DNA from: Schizophyllum amplum
Taxonomy: Eukaryota > Basidiomycota > Agaricomycetes > Agaricales > Schizophyllaceae
Length of the DNA: 64,000 bases
Direction of reading: 5' to 3'
Assembly (NCBI GenBank): GCA_007026445.1
Contig: VDMD01000051.1
Span: 124,001 to 188,000, forward strand
Shown here: positions 55,353-64,000 of the stretch, piece by piece
Layout: every line of letters begins with the position of its first letter
Numbering within the stretch: the stretch's first letter is position 1
Notes under the pieces: model-generated
Databases searched by the model: none
The model's input: the letters and a program-made list of their open reading frames with translations, nothing else
Told to the model about the DNA's origin: nothing
Made by a program: the position numbers and the translations under genes

Positions 55353-56827
55353 CGACGCACAACCAAGCGTGATGCGCTATGCGGCATTGCAAACGCCGTG
55401 AGATGGTTGAGATCGGGAATCGGCAGAGGTGCACAAGCCGCGGGGAGATGTGGGCTTCTAGCGCAATCACCCCTCAATGCGTATCCAGGGCCGCGCGCTT
55501 GCAAGACATGGGAGCCCGAAAGGAAGGACGGCAGGTGAAGGGGAACCTTCATGATGTTTTTTCTGATGGAAGTTCGAACAGAATCGCTTTCCTGTGGTTT
55601 CCGTGGGAGTCACAGGCGCCCACAACGACAATGGGACTGCCGCATGAAAAAGAGCTGTCAGAGTTCAAGGGCTTGTATCTCTCGCGCAACGCTGGGGGCG
55701 CACAATATGGCAACGGAAGGACAACATCCTCGGAGGTAAATACAACCCCACTGGAGTTGACTGTTGCCATCATGTGTATAACCCCACTGGGGTTGCCATC
55801 ATGTGATGTGACCGGCTTTGCCATTATAGTGACACGTGGCTACTGATCGGCCTGACCATGGTTGGACTTGACCGTTATGAACAACTCAGCCTTACTCATG
55901 AGCGGCGTTTCCATCCTGGACGTCTCTTCCTCCGGAAGCCCTCAGCCCTGCACTGTGGATATAGTATCTGAACGCAAGTACCCGGGACCCCACTCCAGCC
56001 TCACTCTTGTCGGCTTCGACCCATCAACCTTCCAATAATGTCATCCGGAGGTGCCAATCATTTTTATTCAATCATCCCTGAAAACAATTACCAAAGCGGA
56101 CGCCGGATATTCCGCAGGAACGCTATGGTCATCAAGCTGACCGGCAACGCTAAACACTTGCGCATATGTTGCGCAAATGCGGACCAACAAGCGCAGAGCG
56201 ATCTAGGAACTCTTCTACGGTCGGTATAGTCAGGAAATAGTTGGCGTCAGGCTTTAGTTCTACCCCCCCCCCCCCCCTCCTTTCCTCAACGTTCAACGCT
56301 CATCTCTGGGCAGGAACCCGCCGGAGAGATTTTGGGACCTTACTCTTCTGGGCCGAACGCTTTCATCGGGCGGCGGGCCACAAAAGCGATCACGACTTCG
56401 CTTCCTCTCTTTCATTCTTCTTGGGCCCTGCAGGTGTCATCAAATAAAATCCACTCGTCTGAGGGACCATGGTCTAGTCTCTAGGTTGTGCGGCTTTCCC
56501 GCTAGTCATCGAACCCGTCTACTCGCCTCTCGCTCGGAGCGGTGTTCGTGGATAGAGGTACTCCCTTGACCTCTAGGAACCGACCTTGTCCTGCGCGCCA
56601 CTCGACAGCCATCCGATGCTTCCCCTGTTCATACTTCTCCCTCCATGTTACCATCGGCTCCTGCATGACATGTCTAATATTGTCTATGCTCTGCCGTGTT
56701 TCTGCACGTTTCTGCTGAGTCGTTCTCTGTTGTTCTCCTCCTGGGAGTCGGTTCAGGTACAACTTCCCCACGACAATCACCCATCATTCGACTGCCACGC
56801 TTTTCTCGAGGCCTTTTCTGCTCCCTT
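55353..56827. other. 1.5 kb intergenic region
   Basis: Contains a short duplicated CCCACTGGRGTTG...GCCATCATGTG unit at about 55745-55810 and a C-run of 13-14 near 56263. Nothing coding was recognised. Confidence 0.4.
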
Positions 56828-57503
56828 CAAGAGGAGCGCGATCCAAAAATCGGCGACATTGATCTGCTCGCGTGCGCGGGCCTCGTGTTGTGGGGCGCAT
56901 CAACGGACCGATCTGCGCCCACAACAGCCTCCAGCGTGTTGACGCCGCGACGCGACGCGCACTGCTCGCCAGGCGACCCGCGAAAGCGACCGGATGTGGA
57001 GCCTAACATCGCACTTTAGCGAGGGGCTGAGGCGCGGCGAAGGAGCCTTTGAAGTCGCGGCTCAGCGCCATGCGACTCGCCGGCGGATAGGGAGATGATC
57101 ATGAAGCCTTCGGTACGCTGGAAGGTGGAGGGAGGGGGACGGCGACGAGGGTCAAGCTCTAGCCACTGTACGAGAGGTCCTGTGGCCACTGGCAGGTGGC
57201 CTCCAGCAACGTTCGGTACTTAGTAGGTGTATGCCGGGCATTGCCGGCAAGTTACTACACACGCGACACATGCCCGCTTGCGTATTTGATTCTGCATTAC
57301 CGACACGACGGGGCTGAGTGCGATGCTCGGCGCAATTTTGGTCGCTTTCGCGGGTCGCCTGGCGAGCAGTGCGCGTCGCGTCGCGGCGTCAACACGCTGG
57401 AGGCTGTTGTGGGCGCAGATCGGTCCGTTGATGCGCCCCACAACACGAGGCCCGCGCACGCGAGCAGATCAATGTCGCCGATTTTTGGATCGCGCTCCTC
57501 TTG
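56828..57503. mobile_element. fold-back element with perfect 164-bp inverted arms
   Basis: 56828-56991 and 57340-57503 are exact reverse complements as far as I can compare base by base, separated by a 348-nt spacer. Weaker complementarity continues a little on the inner side (CATCGCACT). No transposase is encoded. The arms give the same apparent peptide on opposite strands, which reflects the repeat and not a gene. Candidate fold-back/MITE-type element or a hairpin-RNA source. Confidence 0.7.
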
Positions 57504-57646
57504 GCTCCCTTGCTGGATCTTCGTTGTGACTGTGCCTCATCTTGATCTGATACTTATTGCTAGTATATACTGAACAGTAAACCATATCATATGTATAGTA
57601 TTTTTTTGCGAAGGCAAGGCTGGAAAATCAAAGCCAGCCGAACAAT

Positions 57647-57907
57647 TGTCGGAAAAACCGGATCAGCCTCATTAGGTCATACAGTCCCTAGGGCACCTAG
57701 CGCAGTTTTGCGATGGCTCTGGTGGTCGTCTCGTTCATTCTTTTCCTTCAGAAAAACACAGGTAGACTCATAACGCTCGCCCGAATTTTCTGGTATGCGA
57801 CTTTTGCCTCGAAGCTCTATTTTTTGTGTCACGTGCCGGCCTTGCCAGGCCTCACAAGGTGACAGTCCCTAGTGAGGCCTAAATAGGCAGTTCGGGTTTT
57901 TCCGACA
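57647..57907. mobile_element. MITE-like element with terminal inverted repeats
   Basis: Left end TGTCGGAAAAACCGGATCAG and right end (reverse complement) TGTCGGAAAAACCCGAACTG. The similarity continues imperfectly for ~35 nt through GCCTcATTAGG-type sequence. Length 261 nt, non-coding, with two inner CAGTCCCTAG words. No clear target-site duplication was seen. Confidence 0.6.
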
Positions 57908-58095
57908 CAGTTCCCTCAAAAGTACTCATAGCTGTCATCAAGCTCCTCCCCGCTCGCTGCGGCTTAGCTTGGTAGCATACACATACATACCGAGAGACAG
58001 ACAGTAGTCTCAGCGAACATGCCGCTAGCTCACTCCTCATCGTCACTCAATCTATCCTCTCGTCAGCTTATTTCTCCTCGTGAGGCGGTCGCAAC

Positions 58096-59887
58096 TCACT
58101 GACGCTCCTCCTTGGCTGTCTCCCGCCAGTTCAGCTCCACACGTCCACTTTCATCCCTTTGAACCTCATATAGGGACAACATCCGATACGTCCAGCAGAC
58201 GTTCATGCCCTTTATCCCTGTCGTTGGCAGCCACAGCTCGCGCACTCCTTTTAGCGGACCGAACAGCGCGTTGATCAGGTCCTCTTTGAGGATACCGTCC
58301 GTATCTTCCTGTGGCCAGTGTTCTGTTCTCTCCTCTATCACGCCTGCGAAGCAATTCACACGCAAGACGCGTAGGCGGGGTAGTGGTGCGAGGGCGCGCG
58401 CGAAGTCAGCCTGGTGAGGGATTGTAAGCATTGGCCATGGCTTGTTCAGAGGAGCACTCACCAGACGACTTGCCGTCCACAGACAATCCGGTCCTGTCTC
58501 TGCATGCACCTCCAATACCTCCAAGCGCGGAAAAGCCTTTGTGATATGCTCAAATAGACGCATGTCCTCAACTCTCCGCACCGATAGCCGCAACTCCTTC
58601 AGCCCTCGCATCGGCACCCTCCCCAGTATGTCGACGAGCTCATCCGCGGTCAGTGTTCCCTGGCCCTCACAACCAGGCGGCATGGGCACCACGTCATGAT
58701 AGCCCGCAACTTGCGTGCCAAACGAGGAGTGCGGCCATCTCACAAGCGATAGAACGTGCAGTTTCGTTGGCAATCGCGCCCAAATCCCATCTTCAAGGGT
58801 AGGATTATGCAGCACGACCTCTCGAAGTCGAGAAAGTACGCCCGCCGATGGCGGCGGCACAGCTTCGTCCGCAGGCCAAACAACGGGTGGTGATGTGTCG
58901 AAGGTGGTGGGACCCCAGCTGCGTTGAGCAAGGCCACGCCACTGCACGCGGAGAACGCGCAGGTGTGGCGCTGCGACGAGCAGCGTACCCAGGTGCACGT
59001 GTTCGTAGATGGATGCAGGTGTCCGCGTCCGCGCATCCTCTAGCGCCTCGGGATCGCGCACCCAAAAACCTGTGAGGACGAGTACACGAAGCGTGGACCA
59101 CGTGTATGTCACGGCGCACGAGAGACACAGTGCCTCGAGTCCGACTTTTGAGGTACTCGACGCGCGCAACATCGAGCTGATACAAAAGTGTCACAAACGC
59201 CATCCGCTGTGCTCGCATGCGGTTCGCGTACCCCCATCCCTCTCGATAGTCTGGGCCGAGCCGAGAGCAGAACTTGACGACGCGGGGGTGACAGTGGATG
59301 GTAGGGAAAACGGGGATGAGTTCGTATTCTTTCGGAACGTCCCGACACTTGTACCAGAAGCCATGCGGCGGTCCGCGCCAAGAAAGGTAGGAAAAGTCGA
59401 GAGTATCGAGATTTGTCGCGGAGGAGAGGATGGTGGTCAGATTGGGCGTGATAGTAGCCCCAGAGACATGCAAGGAGGTGAGTCGGCTGAGATCTTCTAC
59501 GAAGGATGTGCAGTGCGAGTCCCAGTGGTAGGAGGATAGGTTGGTATGCACAATCAATCGTCTACTCTGTGTGTGAGCTTCATGTGTATTTCGGCACATA
59601 CCACTTATAGACGCAGGTACATACCTTATGTACGGCCAGATGCGCTCAGGCGGGGCCTTCGAATTCCTGCCATTCCATCGGCAGATGGAGAAGAGCGAAG
59701 GCGAAAGCAAAGCTCTCAGATGCTTGCAGGTCGACGATAGTGCGGCGATATCGCTAGCAGGCAAAGAAGATGTCATAGCGAGCAGATTTTTCATCGGGAG
59801 GTCCGCGAGACCATCATTCGATGTAGGGGATGATCCCGCTGAGCACGACTCATCTTCGACTGTGGACATGTGGGATAAGAGTTGCAT
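58096..59887 (-). pseudogene. F-box/LRR-like paralog I, single-base frameshift
   Basis: Exons 59887-59625, 59561-58462 and a third ending at 58096 follow the family plan. F-box: LPMKNLLAMTSSLPASDIAA, SSTCKHLRALL, SLFSICRWN. Exon 2: DLSRLTSLHVSGA, LDTLDFSYLSW, VKFCSRLG, then after VEYLK the frame breaks in an A-run (T-run at 59146-59149 on the plus strand). The family text resumes one base over at VGLEALCLSCAVTYTWSTLR, LVLTGFWV, LEDGIWARLPTKLHVLSLV, LRLSVRRVEDMRLFEHI. Exon 3: LRVNCFAGVI, ALFG, VRELWLPTT. The exon 2 length is one base above a multiple of three, as expected for one inserted A. It could also be a homopolymer sequencing error, in which case the gene is intact at ~560 residues. Confidence 0.75.
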
Positions 59888-60208
59888 GTCAGGCTCTTTG
59901 TGGTGATGGTTCGAGAAAACCTCAATAGAACCGTGACGACGTCAGCTCACATGCGAGATGAGTAGGCGCCCACAACGCCACGTACTGGCAAGCGTCTCAC
60001 GCCCCTGTCCCGAGCCCTCCAGGTTGTTCCTTCATTGAGAAAAGGCAGTCAACACCCTCTCACCGCAGCATCGCAGCGTCGTTTCAACGTGCGTCCACAT
60101 AGAGCACAATTGGGTCACAACATGCAACAAATAAGTAGTAAACAGTGACAAACCGTCCAGGTTCAAGGCCACACGAACGATTGCTTAGATTCATCGTCTC
60201 ATGCCCAT
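59888..60208. other. 320 nt spacer between F-box I and VPS35
   Basis: Upstream of I and downstream of VPS35. No feature was recognised. Confidence 0.4.
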
Positions 60209-63200
60209 TCATGATCGCCCAATCCCCATCTTCAGCATCGCACCGACAACGTCCACCTCCGCCCATCGCGGGTCCGCGCCGCCCTCGCCCTCCGCCACGG
60301 CGTTCTTCCGCCGCTGAATATGGTACAAAGTGTTCTTGAAGTGCCGCGCGATCATCTCCGGCGTCTGCACACCCTCCAAGAGACCTGGTGGTGGACGCTG
60401 CGACGGGTGCGCGTCGGAGATGCCATCGATGTCGGACGTGATGAGCTCGACGAGGTTGCTGACGAACTTGGGTTGGACCTGCATAATGGGCACGTTATTA
60501 CAGCGCAAAACAAAAGGTAAGAAAAGAAAACGTACAGCCGGTGCCCCGCGGTCGAGGTAGTACACATATTGGTCCAGCGAGTCGCACTCCATTTGCACCT
60601 TAATGATCTCCTCGATCGCGGACTTCGCAATCCGGAGTGTCTTCTGCAAACACTCCAGAACGCGCTTGCTATCCTGGTGGGGGTACTGACATCGAGCGTC
60701 AGCCTACAAGTCTACGCATGCAAAGAGTTGTACTTACCGCCTTCGCAGTGTTCTCGCCACTCTCCTCCTTCACCGGCTCCTTCTTCTCCGGGACCTCCTC
60801 CGTAGGCTCTGCCTCGCCATCCGCATCCGCAACAGGCGCCACAGGTAGCTCCTGCCACCACAGATGACTCGCGAGGCCGACCGCCGTTGCCTGATGGGTC
60901 TTCTTCAAAAGCTTCGCGCCGTGTAGGGCAGCCTTGGTAATCAGCGTGTCGTAGTTGTCCATCCCGAACACGCGAGCGTTCGCCAGCGTGCCAATGATGA
61001 GCGTGATAGCCTGTAACTGCGCGCGCGACTCGTTGATGCTCTCCTCGTACACCGTAAATGCCTGCACGTAGAGGTCATACGTCAGATCCTCGAACCCGCA
61101 CTCGTCCGAGACCTGCGCGGCGAGGAGGAAGAGGCGGAGAGCAATCGCAGGTGCATCTCCTGATGTGGCCAAGATGGAAGTGAGTTGCCGCAGGAACTTG
61201 AATATTGAGTTGACTTTGTCTTCCCAGCCTTCCTCCTATGGAACGTTAGCTCGTTGAACACGAAGAACATGTAGAAGCTGACCACATGTTCCCGCAGCTT
61301 GTACCTCCTGCAGAGCTTGATGGCTGCAGTGATCAAGGCGGGGAAGGTATATCGCATCCGCTCGCCTCCCAGGTCAAAATGTCGTCGGGCAGTTTGCAAC
61401 AGCTGCCCTGCGTGTCAAAAGCGGATCCCAGACACAGCTCAACTAGATACTCACCTCGAACTGCGTATCCAAATTTTCCGACCTGAACAAATGCACCATC
61501 CTTGCTATCCATCCCTGCTCCTCTGCCATCTCCTCCCGCTCGACCGAGTACGTGCCCTGTCTTCTCAGATCCCGCGTCGCGCCATTGACTTGCGCCGCCG
61601 CCGCAACGTCTGACTGGTCCTTGATCAGGACATGACACAACTCTAGGACACCGTCCACATCTTCCGGTGTCTCTACGACCGTCTCGTTCTTTAGAACGCT
61701 TGAGATGATCGACTGTGCGATCGACCGGCGCGTCGAGAACAATTGCCCACCCAGCATGGGTACATAATTCGGGATGGCAAGGAGCGTGAGGACCGATTGG
61801 TACGAGTTGATGGGTGCAATGAGAAGGGCGGCGAGGTTTGAGGTCGTCTGGGGGGCGTGCAAATCCGGGCTGTAGGCCAGACGTTAATTACTAAGTCTGG
61901 TGAATCGACGAAGGAAGCTCACCTGTCGGAGTACTCCTTAATCTTCTCCGCAGCATAGCCCAGGACTTGGTCGACGTATTCCAACCGATCAGGGTAGCAG
62001 CTCAAAGACAAGTTCGTCAGAGAGACGAAAAGGGCCGTGATGTCCTGAATGGACAAGTCTGACCGTGCCTGCACTGCATGTCAGTCCACAATGTTGTTGA
62101 GAAAACGGATCGCCTACCCTTATGAGCTGCACGACCTGCTGCCAGAAGACCTCAAAGAGCTGCACGTCTTCCGGTACTCCACGGAACTTGCGCACGGGTG
62201 TTCCCTCCTTACCCTTGCCCTTCGGCTCAGGCGACTTGAATTCCGATACCGAAGTACCGTTCGGTGCCGGTGTCGTAGGGGAGGCCGGCTTCTCCGAAGG
62301 ATCCGCGACAGTAGAGTCCTCCTCAGTGGTCGGGCTGGTCGGCGTCTCGCCCCATGCATCCGCCTCAGCAGACCGAGGCTCGGTCTCCGCTTGCGCGCGC
62401 AGGTTCTGCTCCCGCACCTTCGCCTTCTGCGCCTGCACCTTCTCCGCGAGACGCTTTGCTGCGGCCTCCTCTTGACGCTTCGTCTCCTCCGGATCCTCGT
62501 TCTCCGCCTCGCGTGCCGCGTACGCAGCCAGACGGTCGATGAGCGAGATGACGATGTTCTTGATGTTCACCTTCGGGTGCAGCTGCGCGGTGGCGGAAAG
62601 GAAGGGCCCGAGGGAATGCAGGTGGAACTCGTCGGTGAAGACTTGGATGACGACCTCCATCAGGTATTCCTGCGCGATGATATCCTTGCAGCTGACGACC
62701 TGCTCGAGTATGCTGGGGAGTATGACGCGCTGGTAGGTTTCGAGGTCGACGCCATCAAGCTGGCTGAGACGGACGAGGTTGGTGCCGACAAGGATGCGCA
62801 GTTCGCGTCGCTCCATCTCACGCTTCTCGCGATCACGGGAGTGGCCCTGGTGTTGCAAGCGTACCCAAAGCTTGTTCATCTCGATGAAGTTGGTGAGCAC
62901 GAATGATATCGAGTCCTGGAGACTGCCTGTTGGGCTAGAGAATGATGTGAGAGGTGGTCTGACGCGCCAGCATAGCCACGCACCCAGGCTCGAGTGCTAC
63001 GGGAAGGTGGTCGCGCGTCTGGCCGCTCAGATAGTGCCGCAGAAAGAGGCCGCGGATGGGATGCAGCACACCGCGCGACATCTCCATCATGTCCTTCATG
63101 ATCTCGCGGATGGGAGCGTCCGGGATGGACATGTACACGGAGCCGACGGTGATCATGAGGTAGAGGCGGGGAATGATGTTCCCCGCATATTGTACGAGCT

Positions 63201-63580
63201 CGTACAAGTCTGCGAGGTGGTGCTTGCCTTGGGTGTGCGCTTCGAACAGGTAGTTGGATAGGTGCCGGAGGGCGTCGAATACGGCCATGTCTACAACCCC
63301 TCGGTCAGTTCCCGATAACTGCGCTTCGACGCGATACGCACAGAGCTCGTAGTACTGCTTTGGGGACAGCGACGACGTGCGCAGCTCCGCGAGCATCGTG
63401 CTCGCGCTCTTGAGCGCGTCCATGAGTTGATCCAATTCCTGTCGTCACATCTCGTCAATACTGGGTACAGTTGCGCGGCAGGCCGCATACCAAGTTGCGC
63501 TTCATCTGCTGGACCTGAATTTTGACTGTGTTGAGGGCCTCGCTGAGCAGCTTGCCCTCCTCCACATTGGGAATCGCCAT
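60209..63580 (-). CDS. VPS35: retromer subunit Vps35
   Basis: About eight to ten exons from the ATG at 63580 ([20 protein letters not shown], intron, then [16 protein letters not shown]) to the stop at 60209. Conserved Vps35 text includes [19 protein letters not shown], the [14 protein letters not shown] signature that contacts Vps26, [59 protein letters not shown], and the C-terminal alpha-solenoid (LEVYVQAF-type repeats, [72 protein letters not shown]). A charged Glu/Ala/Pro-rich insert ([14 protein letters not shown] to [16 protein letters not shown]) after the N-terminal solenoid is typical of basidiomycete versions. Vps35 is the retromer core for endosome-to-Golgi recycling. It is complete in this window. 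Confidence 0.9.
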
Positions 63581-64000
63581 GGCCGGGGACGCCACGGTGA
63601 ACAATGGCAAGAGGTGATTTCGCGAAAACAAGCGAGCTCGACGATGACGGAACGCGCTTCCCGAACCATTGTTTGATGTTTGGCAAGGTCCTCCATCACC
63701 CCCGAAAGGCAAGCTTTATGTTCAAGTCCAAAGGATCCCCAGATAGGATCCTTACTTCTTCAGTAGGCTTGGAAGTCACAGAAGAAGTATTGAAGCATCG
63801 TGTTGCATCGGACTCGTAAACTAATCATCTCTTCGTGAATCTCGTACTCCTGCCCCCCTCCTCCGCATCCCCTCCTCTCGTGAAACAACGCAGCTATGGT
63901 AGTGTACAAGCGAGACGACCTCGCAATAAAAAGCAAGTTAAGTTATCAGAAAGCATATCCTATCACCGCGCAGAAGGTCGAAGGTAGCGGTGTGGAAAGA
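63581..64000. other. upstream region of VPS35 to right window edge
   Basis: Promoter side of VPS35. The last ~180 nt contain no recognisable gene. A neighbouring gene may begin beyond the edge. Confidence 0.35.

Noticed and set aside
56827..57573. Two ORFs with the same peptide on opposite strands
   Set aside because: They are the two arms of the inverted repeat, not genes.
1..64000. tRNA genes, rRNA, CRISPR arrays, retrotransposon polyproteins
   Set aside because: Looked for T-loop (GGTTCGA) contexts, repeat-spacer periodicity and RT/integrase motifs; no candidate with supporting structure was found by eye. A tRNAscan and repeat-library search would settle this.

Overview
The window looks like nuclear DNA from a basidiomycete fungus, most likely an Agaricomycete. 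Genes are dense, cut by many 45-75 nt introns (GTGCGT/GTGAGT/GTACGT donors, short AG acceptors), and separated by short intergenic gaps. The products are typical of such fungi: an F-box family expansion, an AA3-type GMC oxidoreductase, retromer Vps35 and a Get2-like ER protein. No prokaryotic signals were seen. All gene models were spliced by eye from the sequence. Family names rest on recognised motifs, not on database searches.

Left part (1-10.9 kb): a Gln/Ser/Pro-rich protein running off the left edge (-), a cyanamide-hydratase-like HD protein (+), a 12-TM MFS transporter (+), a protein with an MLKL-type four-helix bundle (-), and a stand-alone F-box protein (+).

Middle (11.2-49.5 kb): an array of F-box paralogs that share one gene plan: an F-box exon, a long ~1.06 kb leucine-rich exon, a ~0.4 kb exon and a tiny last exon. 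Copies A and B (-) are followed by the broken copy C (-); D (+), the 5'-truncated E (+), F and G (+) and H (-) follow, and a frameshifted copy I (-) lies at 58-60 kb. Two blocks inside the array repeat the order SH3 gene, aspartic-peptidase-like gene, F-box gene (16.9-24.7 kb and 34.5-42.3 kb). The two SH3 copies are nearly identical over ~2 kb, while the neighbouring peptidase-like and F-box pairs are highly diverged. One SH3 copy carries a frameshift compensated about 110 codons later. A second MLKL-like gene and an alpha/beta hydrolase (eight exons, one of 16 nt) follow F-box D. A 3.6 kb stretch before F-box E has no recognisable gene. A Get2-like gene sits between F-box G and H.

Right part (49.5-64 kb): ~3.2 kb of purine/pyrimidine-asymmetric low-complexity DNA, a GMC oxidoreductase (-), a fold-back element with perfect 164-bp inverted arms, a MITE-like element, F-box I (-), and Vps35 (-) near the right edge.

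The best candidates for something new are the F-box array with its swappable mini C-terminal exons, the two MLKL-bundle proteins sharing an unnamed C-terminal module, and the SH3 duplication. F-box proteins would feed SCF ubiquitin ligases and MLKL-type bundles can act in regulated cell death. Any link between the two here is only proximity.
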